A stretch of 64,000 bases of DNA, from NCBI RefSeq assembly GCF_000731955.1, contig NZ_JNCK01000001.1, forward strand, positions 1,736,001-1,800,000. The letters run 5' to 3'. The stretch comes from Halomonas zincidurans B6. GTDB taxonomy: Bacteria; Pseudomonadota; Gammaproteobacteria; Pseudomonadales; Halomonadaceae. Each line of letters begins with the position of its first letter. Position 1 is the stretch's first letter. Both the position numbers and the translations under genes were made by a program. The notes beneath the pieces are model-generated. The model saw only the letters and a list, made by a program, of their open reading frames with translations. It was not told the origin of the DNA and did not search any database. Of this stretch, positions 1 through 7,531 are shown one piece after another.

Positions 1-1
1 G

Positions 2-1165
2 ATCCTGCAAGGCGAGCTGTATGCCAAGCGTCCCGGTCACGTGCAGGCCCGCGACGGCACCGATGGCGCACGCGCTGCCGTCGTCGGCTTGATGGCCCGG
101 GAGCGACTCGACAAGTCTGCGGCGGCCTCGATCGGCCTGTTCGTCTGGGATTGGCCGAACGGTGCAGCCGAGTTGCCGGCTCGCAATGCGCAACTCGCTG
201 CCTGGGGCTTTAGCGATGCCCAGGCCTATTCACTGCCGGTCGATACGCTCGCCGAGGTCGTCGCCCAGCGCCAGGCATGGTTCAACTCACCGCTGCCCTT
301 CGCCAGCGACGGTATCGTGCTGCGCCAGAGTCGCCGCCCCGCCGCAGCGACCTGGCGGCCCGAACCGCCGGGCTGGGCGCTGGCCTGGAAATACCCGGCC
401 CAGCGCACCCTGGCCGTGGTCGAGGGAATCGATTTTTCGGTGGGTCGTACCGGACGAATCACCCCGGTCGCCGAGCTCGCGCCGGTCACGCTCAACGATC
501 GTACGGTAAGCCGGGTCAGCCTGGGTTCGCTGGATCGCTGGCGCGAACTCGACGTGCGCCCCGGCGATCAACTCCGCGTGGCGCTTGCGGGATTGACCAT
601 CCCCCAGGTCGACGGCGTGGTGCTCAGGCGCCAGCCGCGCCCGGCGATCGACGCCCCCGAGGCCGACGACTACGGGCCGTGGAGCTGCCTGACGCCGGGG
701 CCGGGATGTCGGGAACAGTTCGTCGCCCGACTCGACTGGCTATCGAGCGATCAGGGACTCGACCTGACCGGCATCGGCGAAGGCACCTGGCTGCAGTTGG
801 TCGAAAGCGGCCTGGTCGATGACCTGCTCGCCTGGCAGACGCTCGACCGGGCGACCCTCGAAGCGCTGCCTGGCGTCGGCGAGGCACGTGCGAGGCAATG
901 GCTGGAAAGCTTCGAAGATGCGCAGCGGCGGCCGGTCATCGCCTGGCTCCGGGCCCTGGGGCTACCGCCGGTCGATGAAGAGGTGCTCAGGCAGGCCAGC
1001 CCAACGCTGAGCCTCGCCGCGTTGAGACAGCGCACCATCGCGCAATGGCAACGCGCCGAAGGCATCGGCCCGGTACGCAGCGAGGCGCTCTGGCGCTTTC
1101 TCAACGGCCCGCAGACAGCACCATTGCTTGAGCGCCTGGTCGCGGAGCATAACCTCACGCCTTGA
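2..1165 (+). CDS. ligB: NAD-dependent DNA ligase LigB, C-terminal part (5' end off window)
   Basis: The reading frame is open from base 2, so the gene begins before the window; about 387 residues are visible. The first residues (LQGELYAKRPGH) match the second half of the adenylation domain, and the AWKYP motif supplies a conserved nucleotidyltransferase lysine. An OB-fold follows (VGRTGRITPVAELAPV), then a helix-hairpin-helix region (LEALPGVGEARARQWLESF). No Cys4 zinc finger or BRCT domain is seen, which separates LigB from LigA. It seals nicks using NAD+; in the LigB family it is an accessory enzyme to LigA. It ends 48 bp from the 3' end of folE, which converges on it. Confidence 0.85.
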   Translation: MLQGELYAKRPGHVQARDGTDGARAAVVGLMARERLDKSAAASIGLFVWDWPNGAAELPARNAQLAAWGFSDAQAYSLPVDTLAEVVAQRQAWFNSPLPFASDGIVLRQSRRPAAATWRPEPPGWALAWKYPAQRTLAVVEGIDFSVGRTGRITPVAELAPVTLNDRTVSRVSLGSLDRWRELDVRPGDQLRVALAGLTIPQVDGVVLRRQPRPAIDAPEADDYGPWSCLTPGPGCREQFVARLDWLSSDQGLDLTGIGEGTWLQLVESGLVDDLLAWQTLDRATLEALPGVGEARARQWLESFEDAQRRPVIAWLRALGLPPVDEEVLRQASPTLSLAALRQRTIAQWQRAEGIGPVRSEALWRFLNGPQTAPLLERLVAEHNLTP

Positions 1166-1213
1166 TCCCGCATTCGGCATGGCGGCGCAGGCGATGCTCG
1201 CCTGAGGAGGCAT

Positions 1214-1816
1214 TCAGATGTTATCGAGCGTACCGGCACCGGAAAGGCTGAGCATGCGCAGGAACTCGCGGCGCGTCGCCGGGTCCTTGCGGAAGCTGCC
1301 CAGCATGCGACTGGTCGCCAGACTCGCACCGGGCTTATGGATGCCGCGCGTGGTCATGCATTGGTGAGAGGCTTCTATGACCACGCCGACACCCAGCGGG
1401 CGCAACACGTCGTGCAACGTGTCGGCGATCTGCACGGTCATCTTTTCCTGGATCTGCAGGCGCTTGGCATAGATCTCGACCAGCCGCGCCAGCTTGGAAA
1501 TGCCAACCACGCGACGATCGGGGATATAGCCGATATGCGCCTTGCCGATAATCGCCGCCATGTGATGCTCGCAGTGACTCTCGAAGCGGATGTCGTTCAT
1601 CACGATCATCTCGTCATAGCCTTCGACTTCCGAGAAAGTACGCTCGAGAATCACCGCCGGATCGGCGTTATAGCCGGCAAAAAACTCTTCATAGGCACGC
1701 ACGACCCGCGACGGCGTATCCAGCAACCCCTCTCTGTCGGGATCGTCACCGGCCCATTGAATCAAGGTGCGTACAGCCTGTTCCGCCGCTTCGCGACTGG
1801 GAGGATTCTTTGACAT
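1214..1816 (-). CDS. folE: GTP cyclohydrolase I
   Basis: A 200-residue protein of normal family length. It converts GTP to 7,8-dihydroneopterin triphosphate, the first step of folate and pterin synthesis. The zinc and catalytic motifs are visible: ESHCEHHM near residue 82, then KRLQIQEKMTVQIAD, and HQCMTTRG near residue 152. The start is the ATG at 1816. It diverges from the folK-type gene at 3260, but an insertion sequence now separates the two. Both act in pterin metabolism, so they probably once shared a short divergent promoter region. Confidence 0.95.
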   Translation of the reverse strand: MSKNPPSREAAEQAVRTLIQWAGDDPDREGLLDTPSRVVRAYEEFFAGYNADPAVILERTFSEVEGYDEMIVMNDIRFESHCEHHMAAIIGKAHIGYIPDRRVVGISKLARLVEIYAKRLQIQEKMTVQIADTLHDVLRPLGVGVVIEASHQCMTTRGIHKPGASLATSRMLGSFRKDPATRREFLRMLSLSGAGTLDNI

Positions 1817-1947
1817 TCCAATCCCTCATTGGATCAAACAAGTTCGAGTGCCGGTCCAGTTGGACGTGCCGCGGCGACTGCGGCGGCAAGCAGGCCGGTC
1901 GTGGCCGCGAAAGCATATCATGATTGCAGCGCCCGTCGTGCATCGGG

Positions 1948-1957
1948 CTTGCGCGCT
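1948..1957. repeat. Left target-site duplication of the ISAs1-family element
   Basis: The 10 bases CTTGCGCGCT lie directly outside the left inverted repeat and recur exactly at 3196-3205 outside the right one. This is the direct mark of one transposition event. Ten bp is within the size range known for the ISAs1 family. Confidence 0.9.
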
Positions 1958-3195
1958 CAGGGCGATCGCACGTCGGTAATCGATCGCATTTGAAGAAATT
2001 AGAGCGGGCCGGTATTACTAGGCATTTGGTTCGAGCGTCACTATGCCTCAGTCTTCACAGCCTCTCATGGATGTCTTCGTCTCCGTTACCGATCCTCGCC
2101 AGTCCAACAAGGTCCAGCACTCCTTGCCGGAAGTGCTCACCGTGGCGGCCTGTGGCATCCTGGTCGGCGCCGATACCTTCGAGGAGATCGAGCTCTGGGC
2201 CCAAGAGAAGCAAGCCTGGTTACGCCAGCATCTCTCCTTACCCAACGGCATCCCATCACATGATACCTTCGCACGCCTCTTTGGTTTGATGGACCCCAAG
2301 GAGTTCGAGCATGCCTTCCGTTGCTGGGTGGCGGGGGCGCTGCCTGGCCTCTCGCCCCAGGTCGTCGCGTTGGATGGCAAAACCAGCCGGCGGTCGGCGA
2401 AGGCGTGTGAAGGGCCTCTGCACTGGGTCAGCGCGTTCGCGGCGGCTGCCGGGGTCATCCTCGGCCAGCAGGCGACAACGGCCAAGTCGAACGAGAAGAC
2501 CGCCATTCCGGAGCTGCTGGCCACGTTGGCCCTGGAGGGATGTATCGTGACGATCGATGCCATGGGGACCCAACCCAGCATCGCGCAGGCGATTCGCGAC
2601 CGTGGGGCGGACTATGTGCTGGCAGTGAAGGATAATCAGCCACAGCTCAATGCGGCGATAAACGACTTTTTCGAGCTGTTCCAGTCAGCGCCGCCGGACA
2701 AGACGCCCCATCACGTCAGCGAAGCGGTCAGCAAGGATCACGGACGGCTGGAAACGCGCCGCTGCTACGTCTTTGATGCGTTGGAATGCTTGCCCGCCCC
2801 CACGCGCTGGCCGGACCTGCGTTGCTTTGCGGTCATCGAATCGACACGCGAGAGGCAGGGCAGGATGACCCGGGAACGGCGTTACTACATCTGCAGCCTG
2901 GTGCCCGATGCCGAGCAACTGGCCGCGGCAGTCCGTCAGCACTGGGGGATTGAGGACCGCGTGCACTGGTGTCTTGACGTGACGTTTGCTGATGATCAGA
3001 TGCGAGCCCGCACGGGCCATGCGGCGCACAACTTAGCCATCCTCAAGCGCCTGACCCTCAACCTGATCCGCCTGGATCCGGCGAAGCGCAAAGGCAGCTT
3101 CAAGACCAAGCGGATCATCGCAGCGACGTCAGATGAATACCGGGCTCATCTGCTGGGCCTTGAATGAGAATAGATCGCTACGTGCGATTGCCCTG
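1958..3195 (+). mobile_element. Complete ISAs1-family insertion sequence (1238 bp)
   Basis: The left end reads CAGGGCGATCGCACGT (1958-1973). The right end (3180-3195) is its reverse complement with one difference, CAGGGCAATCGCACGT. An exact 10-bp direct repeat, CTTGCGCGCT, flanks the element. One intact transposase gene fills the interior. The element sits in the divergent folE/folK intergenic region. Intact ends, an intact transposase and a perfect target duplication indicate a recent and possibly still active insertion. Confidence 0.92.
2043..3167 (+). CDS. ISAs1-family transposase
   Basis: A 374-residue DDE transposase of full family length. The N-terminal DUF4338/H-repeat-like part contains DPRQSNKVQHSLPEVLTVA. 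The catalytic core shows ALDGKTSRRS (first Asp), TIDAMGTQPSIAQAIRDRG (second Asp) and RVHWCLDVTFADDQMR, the family C1-type signature with the terminal acidic residue. No frameshift or stop interrupts it. It ends 28 bp from the right inverted repeat. The start ATG at 2043 lies 85 bp inside the left end. Confidence 0.93.
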   Translation: MPQSSQPLMDVFVSVTDPRQSNKVQHSLPEVLTVAACGILVGADTFEEIELWAQEKQAWLRQHLSLPNGIPSHDTFARLFGLMDPKEFEHAFRCWVAGALPGLSPQVVALDGKTSRRSAKACEGPLHWVSAFAAAAGVILGQQATTAKSNEKTAIPELLATLALEGCIVTIDAMGTQPSIAQAIRDRGADYVLAVKDNQPQLNAAINDFFELFQSAPPDKTPHHVSEAVSKDHGRLETRRCYVFDALECLPAPTRWPDLRCFAVIESTRERQGRMTRERRYYICSLVPDAEQLAAAVRQHWGIEDRVHWCLDVTFADDQMRARTGHAAHNLAILKRLTLNLIRLDPAKRKGSFKTKRIIAATSDEYRAHLLGLE

Positions 3196-3205
3196 CTTGC
3201 GCGCT
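3196..3205. repeat. Right target-site duplication of the ISAs1-family element
   Basis: CTTGCGCGCT is identical to 1948-1957. Its last T is also the first base of a TTGACA hexamer (3205-3210), so the pre-insertion -35-like sequence upstream of the folK-type gene was kept intact. No good -10 hexamer follows at 16-18 bp. Confidence 0.9.
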
Positions 3206-3259
3206 TGACACGCCACCCTGCTACACAGTCAGCTAGTCGGGCAATGCAAAGGGACCGCC

Positions 3260-3697
3260 ATGCAGCCAACCGAACATCAGTGTCTAATTTCCGTGGGATC
3301 CAATATCGATCCGCAGCGCAACATCGAGCGGGCGCGGGACATTCTCGCCCGGGAATCCCGCCTGATCGCCAGCGCGACGGTCATCGAAACGAAGCCGGTG
3401 GGCTATCAGGACCAGGCCAACTTCCTCAACGGTGCCTTTCTGGTCGCGACGCCGCTCGATTGTGCGAGCTTCCGCGACTATCTCAAGCGCGTCGAGGACC
3501 GTCTGGACCGCATACGCGGACCGATAAAATCGGGACCTCGGACCATCGATCTGGATATCGTGGCGTGGAACGGCCGGGTGATCGACGCCAGCGGCCTGGA
3601 GGAAGACTACGTAAGAATTCCCGTCGACGAACTAATCGCCAAGACGCACCTGACCCTGGAACGCAGCGAGGGCGACCATGCCGCGACTCGGCGATAG
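3260..3697 (+). CDS. folK: HPPK-type pyrophosphokinase (FolK family, short form)
   Basis: A 145-residue member of the 2-amino-4-hydroxy-6-hydroxymethyldihydropteridine diphosphokinase family, which transfers pyrophosphate from ATP to 6-hydroxymethyl-dihydropterin. The start region LISVGSNIDPQRNIERA and the signature KSGPRTIDLDIVAWN (near residue 92) are clear. It is shorter than typical FolK (about 160 residues). Pairing with folE fits a pterin role. It may be a paralogue rather than the main FolK, since folate genes such as folP or panC are not adjacent. The ATG at 3260 follows GGGACC and is the only sensible start. Confidence 0.82.
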   Translation: MQPTEHQCLISVGSNIDPQRNIERARDILARESRLIASATVIETKPVGYQDQANFLNGAFLVATPLDCASFRDYLKRVEDRLDRIRGPIKSGPRTIDLDIVAWNGRVIDASGLEEDYVRIPVDELIAKTHLTLERSEGDHAATRR

Positions 3698-3784
3698 CCG
3701 ATTGCCCCGCTGGCCGGTAGACGGCGTATTTGGCAACAACAAAAACCTATATGACTTAGTGGCTGGGGAACCTATATGATGATC

Positions 3785-3814
3785 TTGCTCGAGAAAATTA
3801 GCTTCGTCGAGCAA
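3785..3814. promoter_or_regulatory. Inverted repeat upstream of the zinc-ribbon gene
   Basis: TTGCTCGA (3785-3792) and TCGAGCAA (3807-3814) are perfect inverted arms separated by 14 bases, ending 16 bp before the likely start codon. Just upstream the string AACCTATATGA occurs twice (about 3745 and 3769). The position suits an operator or a leader hairpin. Function is inferred from position only. Confidence 0.35.
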
Positions 3815-3830
3815 ACACAAGGGGATGATG

Positions 3831-4199
3831 ATGCTAGATGTCGAAAATACACGTCCGGAAGGCCAGGGCCATGGGCTGCTTTGTCCTACCTGCAGGGTCG
3901 ATCTACTCATGAGCGAACGCCAGGGCATTGAGATCGACTACTGTCCCAAGTGCAGGGGGGTCTGGCTGGATCGCGGTGAGCTCGACAAGATCATCGAGCG
4001 AAGCGCTAGCGAAGAGGTCCGGGGTGCGCAGGCGCAACCCACGCCACAGGGGCCGTCTTATCCGTCTCAAGGCCACTACGATAACAGTCATGGTTCGGGA
4101 CATGGTGGTGGACACGGTCATGGTGGTGGACACGGTCATGGTGGTGGACACGGTCAAAGCCGCAGACACGGATCATTCCTCAGACGGCTGTTCGACTAA
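3831..4199 (+). CDS. zf-TFIIB-domain protein with Gly/His-rich tail
   Basis: About 122 residues. The N-terminal half is a small zinc ribbon, CPTCRVDLLM...YCPKCRGVWLDRGEL, with two CxxC pairs spaced as in the zf-TFIIB family (often near metal or stress genes). The C-terminal half is low complexity, with three near-identical GGGHGH units encoded by an 18-bp tandem repeat. Three in-frame ATGs occur (3825, 3828, 3831). AAGGGG at 3819-3824 gives the best spacing to 3831. The His-rich tail suggests metal binding, and a cation-efflux remnant lies immediately downstream. The exact function is unknown. Confidence 0.75.
   Translation: MLDVENTRPEGQGHGLLCPTCRVDLLMSERQGIEIDYCPKCRGVWLDRGELDKIIERSASEEVRGAQAQPTPQGPSYPSQGHYDNSHGSGHGGGHGHGGGHGHGGGHGQSRRHGSFLRRLFD
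4104..4157 (+). repeat. 18-bp tandem repeat encoding His/Gly motifs
   Basis: Three head-to-tail copies of an 18-bp unit (GGTGGTGGACACGGTCAT; the last copy differs in its final base) encode repeated Gly-Gly-Gly-His-Gly-His. Such in-frame repeats can expand or contract by slippage, changing the number of His pairs. Confidence 0.85.
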
Positions 4200-4267
4200 C
4201 GATATTCGCTCATGATACAAGGTCGAGTTTCGCATCGCCGGGCTTTAACTGACGACGGGAGTTGACC

Positions 4268-4536
4268 GTGAGTATAGAGCATTCACACGCAGCGACAGCT
4301 TCGCCGGGGACCGCCGCCGGGCGACACAAGAGCAGGCTCATAGTAGCTCTTGCTCTGACGACGACTTTCATGGCAGTCGAGGTTATTGGCGGTCTCTGGA
4401 CGGGAGCCTAGCGCTTCTAGCCGATGCGGCGCATACGCTTACGGACGCGGGCGGTCTCGCCCTGGCACTGATCGCCATCCGTTTCGCGAAGCGCGAAACG
4501 ACGACAATGATTGGAGCTGCGGCTGGACGTGCTTGA
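4268..4536 (+). pseudogene. Frameshifted, truncated cation diffusion facilitator (CzcD/ZitB-like)
   Basis: A GTG at 4268 opens a protein with the CDF N-terminal pattern: a His-rich start, then RLIVALALTTTFMAVEVIGGLW, the first transmembrane helix. The frame stops at TAG 4409-4411. Reading one base back from 4405 restores the family sequence SLALLADAAHTLTDAGGLALALIA, including the HTxxDAGG metal-site motif, so one base is missing near 4403-4405. The second frame then ends at 4536, after about 90 residues in total versus about 300 in intact CDF exporters. The gene is both frameshifted and deleted, so not functional. Confidence 0.8.
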
Positions 4537-4588
4537 ACAACGGGCTGATTTCCCTGAAAATCCTGCCCCGGTTAAAACGGAGATCGCC

Positions 4589-5044
4589 ATGGGAAGACAC
4601 GGCCACCATGACCGCGGGTATCGCAATACTTACGGTCGGAGCGATGATCGCGATCCGATGATGACGGGCGGGCCTGTCGATTGCAATGCTAGTCCGAGCC
4701 GGCTGCGAATGGCCGTCGTTCTTGTCGGTCTCGCTCTGTGGTCGCTGCTCGCCTTGATCGGTTACGCGCTTGTCGATCCCGTGCTCGGCTGGATCGCGAT
4801 CAGCGCCGGCCTCCTGGAGGATGGCGGAAAGAGCCTGGCAACTGCCGCCGGCGTCGGGAAGGAGGTCGGCAACTTCGTCGATGGTTTGAACGTCAGCGGC
4901 CTTTCGGGACAAGTTATCGCCTTGCTACGAGTCATCGCCAGGCCGGCCATTATTGTTTTCTGGGCGATCGGCGCCCTTACCCTCATTGCCGCGCCCGTGA
5001 TCCTGCCAAGGCTCGGCCGGTTACTTGGCGCGCGCCGACACTGA
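4589..5044 (+). CDS. Small membrane protein of unknown function
   Basis: A 151-residue protein. After a charged, His/Arg-rich start (MGRHGHHDRGYR) it has one clear membrane helix (about residues 37-60, VVLVGLALWSLLALIGYAL), a Gly-rich amphipathic middle, and a second helix near residues 115-138 (RPAIIVFWAIGALTLIAAPV). I do not recognise the family. The ATG at 4589 is preceded by CGGAGATCGCC, a good ribosome site; an in-frame ATG at 4511 would add a 26-residue tail overlapping the efflux remnant. It lies between that remnant and the tRNA-Asn array, in what looks like an accessory patch. Confidence 0.6.
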   Translation: MGRHGHHDRGYRNTYGRSDDRDPMMTGGPVDCNASPSRLRMAVVLVGLALWSLLALIGYALVDPVLGWIAISAGLLEDGGKSLATAAGVGKEVGNFVDGLNVSGLSGQVIALLRVIARPAIIVFWAIGALTLIAAPVILPRLGRLLGARRH

Positions 5045-5098
5045 CCGTAGTTCAGAGAGCTTTGGACGACATATCGCGCTGCGGCATAGAAAAGGCGG

Positions 5099-5174
5099 TG
5101 GCTCCCCGAGCAGGACTCGAACCTGCGACCCAATGATTAACAGTCATTTGCTCTACCAACTGAGCTATCGGGGA
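5099..5174 (-). tRNA. tRNA-Asn (GTT), copy 1
   Basis: A 76-nt cloverleaf read on the minus strand, with anticodon GTT in GACTGTTAATC, T-loop GGTTCGAGTCC and encoded CCA. It is the promoter-distal member of three near-identical tandem copies. Confidence 0.97.
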
Positions 5175-5205
5175 ACGACGGATGCGGTGGTGGTATTCGT
5201 AGGCT

Positions 5206-5281
5206 TGGCTCCCCGAGCAGGACTCGAACCTGCGACCCAATGATTAACAGTCATTTGCTCTACCAACTGAGCTATCGGGGA
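5206..5281 (-). tRNA. tRNA-Asn (GTT), copy 2
   Basis: The same 76-nt sequence as the copy at 5099-5174, 31 bp away, with encoded CCA. The spacer differs from that between copies 2 and 3, so only the tRNA itself is conserved. Confidence 0.97.
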
Positions 5282-5326
5282 ACAACGAATACCCTGTGCG
5301 ACCGGCAACGATCGAACGTTGCAAGT

Positions 5327-5402
5327 TGGCTCCCCGAGCAGGACTCGAACCTGCGACCCAATGATTAACAGTCATTTGCTCTACCAACTGAGCTATCGGG
5401 GA
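5327..5402 (-). tRNA. tRNA-Asn (GTT), copy 3
   Basis: The same tRNA again, 45 bp from copy 2 and the promoter-proximal member of the array. Three tandem Asn genes raise dosage. tRNA-Asn is also a frequent integration site, in line with the accessory-looking patch next to copy 1. Confidence 0.97.
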
Positions 5403-5484
5403 ACAATGCCGGAGCACGCGGCGTAGTATACGGATCGAGGCTCTCCCGTCAAGGCCTCGCCCCGCCGGGCCGGCAGCCGCGCAT

Positions 5485-5518
5485 TAAAAACGCCCATCGG
5501 GAAAACCGGCGGGCGTTT
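5485..5518 (-). terminator. Rho-independent terminator after tRNA-Met
   Basis: Read on the minus strand, AAACGCCCGCCGG pairs with CCGATGGGCGTTT around a short loop and is followed by a T-run (AAAAA on the plus strand, 5486-5490). It lies between tRNA-Met and the tRNA-Asn array, so the two are probably separate transcripts. Confidence 0.8.
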
Positions 5519-5527
5519 CGCAATACC

Positions 5528-5604
5528 TGGTGGCTACGCCCTGATTCGAACAGGGGACCCCATCATTATGAGTGATGTGCTCTAACCAGCTGAGCTACGT
5601 AGCC
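5528..5604 (-). tRNA. tRNA-Met (CAT), elongator
   Basis: A 77-nt tRNA starting GGCTACGTAGCTCAG, with anticodon CAT in CACTCATAATG and encoded CCA. The 5' end pairs fully with the acceptor strand, and the body matches the elongator rather than the initiator type. Confidence 0.95.
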
Positions 5605-5703
5605 AACCGCGCTCGGGCGCCACCACGACGGATCGCGATGTTCGTCAGCGGGGGCGAATTATGCACGCGGGCCGCCGACGTGACAAGTCCCGAGCCGCTT
5701 GCC

Positions 5704-6657
5704 TTATTGGCCGATATTCAGCGCCTGCTTGACCGCCGGCAGCCCCGGTTCGCCATCGACGGTGGTCACGCCCTCAAGCCAGTCGTCGAGCACCTGCGGG
5801 TTATCCTGCAGCCAGTTGCGCGCCGCCGCCGAGGGCTGTTCACCGCCGTCCATGATCGCCCCCATGATCTGGTTTTCCATCGCCAGCGTGAAGGTCAGAT
5901 TCTCGAGCAGTCGACCCACGTTGGCACACTCCTCCACGTAACCGCCGCGCGTGTTGGTGTAGACCGTCGCCCCGCCCAGATCGGGGCCGAAATAGTCGTC
6001 GGCGCCTTTCAGGTAGGCCATGTCGAAGTTGGTGTTCATGGGATGCGGCTCCCAGCCCAGGAAGACCATCCATTCGTCGCTGGTGGTCTTGGCCTTGAGC
6101 TCGGCAAGCATGCCCGCTTCGGAAGAGTCGACCAGTTGCCAGTCGCCGAGGCCGAAGGCGTCGTTGTCGATCATGTCCTGGATGATCAGGTTGCCGTCAT
6201 TGCCGGCCTCGATGCCATAGAGGCGCTTGCCGAACTTGTCGGCGTAATCGTCGAGATCGGCCACCGAAGTCACCCCGGCATCGTAAACGTATTGCGGGAC
6301 GGCCAGCGTGTACTTGGCGCCCTCGAGGTTGGCCGCCACGCGATCGACGTCACCCTTGTCGATGTAGGGATCGCTGATCGAGGCCATCGAGGGCATCCAG
6401 TTGCCGAGAAAGACATCGAAATCGCCGTTCTTCATGCCCGAATAGGCGATCGGCACCGAGACCGTATCGCTCCCGGCCTCGTAACCCAGCCCTTGCAGCA
6501 CCTCGCTGGCCAAAGCCGTGGTCGCGGTGATGTCGGTCCAGCCCACCTCGGCGAAATCGACGCTCCGGCAACTGTCGGGCACGGCCGCCAGCGTCAAGGG
6601 AGAGGCGGCGACCAACAGGCCACCGGCGAGCAATTTGATTGAGGTCTTATCGTGCAT
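5704..6657 (-). CDS. choX: Choline ABC-transporter substrate-binding protein
   Basis: A 317-residue OpuAC/ProX-type periplasmic binding protein. A signal peptide is evident (KLLAGGLLVAASPLTLAA, cleavage near residue 25). The mature part has the family features GWTDITATTALASEVLQGLGY, VFLGNWMPSM and FLGWEPHPMN, whose aromatic residues would cage a quaternary amine. It is divergent from betI across a 227-bp region carrying a BetI-type palindrome, so choline uptake and oxidation are probably co-regulated. The usual permease and ATPase partners (choW, choV) are not next to it. Choline specificity is inferred from context. Confidence 0.85.
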   Translation of the reverse strand: MHDKTSIKLLAGGLLVAASPLTLAAVPDSCRSVDFAEVGWTDITATTALASEVLQGLGYEAGSDTVSVPIAYSGMKNGDFDVFLGNWMPSMASISDPYIDKGDVDRVAANLEGAKYTLAVPQYVYDAGVTSVADLDDYADKFGKRLYGIEAGNDGNLIIQDMIDNDAFGLGDWQLVDSSEAGMLAELKAKTTSDEWMVFLGWEPHPMNTNFDMAYLKGADDYFGPDLGGATVYTNTRGGYVEECANVGRLLENLTFTLAMENQIMGAIMDGGEQPSAAARNWLQDNPQVLDDWLEGVTTVDGEPGLPAVKQALNIGQ

Positions 6658-6762
6658 TGACTGTCTCCTGCGTGTGGCGCCTGCCGCCAGGGTGGCAACA
6701 GGCAGTTCAATAACATTGAATTATGCGATACTCGACTTCGCATTCCACTATACAATATATTT

Positions 6763-6788
6763 TTATTGATTGAACGTTCAATAAAAAC
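6763..6788. promoter_or_regulatory. Putative BetI operator between choX and betI
   Basis: ATTGAACGTTCAAT (6769-6782) is a perfect 14-bp palindrome. It sits in an AT-rich stretch with outer arms TTATTGA and TCAATAA, as expected for a TetR-family dimer site. It is about midway between the divergent starts of choX and betI. BetI is known to repress bet genes and release on choline; this particular site is inferred. Confidence 0.65.
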
Positions 6789-6884
6789 ATTGCAGACTAT
6801 ACTCCATCAGGGCGTGGAGCGACGGAATGCCCTTTCAACGACCACCGCTCAGCCCGGGGCGAGCCAGCAGAGGAGAAGTGCCCG

Positions 6885-7484
6885 GTGCCCAAAGTCGGAA
6901 TGGAACCGATTCGCCGTCAGCAACTGATCAAGGCGACCATGAACGCGATCGACGAGGTCGGCCTGGCCGACGCCACCGTGGCCCGCATCGCCAAGCGCGC
7001 GGGCGTCTCGGCCGGCATCATCAGCCATTACTTCGGTGGCAAGGATGGCCTGCTCGAGTCCACCATGCGCCAGATTCTCAACGATCTAGGCAGCGCGGTG
7101 GCCGAGCGCCGTGCCGCTGCCGCCGAGGACACCCCGCAAGCGCACATACGCGCCATCATCGACGGCAACTTCGACCGCAGCCAGGTCAATCAATCGGTGA
7201 TGAAGACCTGGCTGGCATTCTGGGCATCGAGCATGCACCAGCACGACTTGCAGCGCCTGCAGCGGGTCAACGACCGGCGCCTGTACTCCAACTTGTGCAG
7301 CCAGTTCCGGCGTTGCCTGAACAAGCAGGACGCCCGCCGCGCCGCACGCGGGCTGGCGGCGATGGTCGACGGCCTGTGGCTGCGCGGCGCGCTGGCGCCG
7401 GAGGGCCTCGACGTCGACCGGGCGCGCCGCCTGGCCTATGACTATCTGGACGAACAACTGGCTCAAAGGGAGTGTTTCGCCTGA
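6885..7484 (+). CDS. betI: Choline-responsive TetR-family repressor BetI
   Basis: A 199-residue protein with N-terminal TetR helix-turn-helix (ATVARIAKRAGVSAGIISHYF, about residues 29-49) and the BetI-type ligand domain (MKTWLAFWASSMHQ). It starts at GTG 6885, seven bases after AGGAGAAG. It represses the betaine synthesis operon, and choline acts as inducer in known homologues. It is first in betI-betB-betA, with betB starting 47 bp downstream. Confidence 0.94.
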   Translation: MPKVGMEPIRRQQLIKATMNAIDEVGLADATVARIAKRAGVSAGIISHYFGGKDGLLESTMRQILNDLGSAVAERRAAAAEDTPQAHIRAIIDGNFDRSQVNQSVMKTWLAFWASSMHQHDLQRLQRVNDRRLYSNLCSQFRRCLNKQDARRAARGLAAMVDGLWLRGALAPEGLDVDRARRLAYDYLDEQLAQRECFA

Positions 7485-7531
7485 CCGGCGGCTCGCTCGA
7501 GGCCCGTTCAAACGCACCTAGGGAGACTTCC

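Noticed and set aside
1860..1876. 17-bp string TTGGACGTGCCGCGGCG shared with about 16532-16548
   Set aside because: The match does not extend on either side. One shared 17-mer in 64 kb of GC-rich DNA can be chance.
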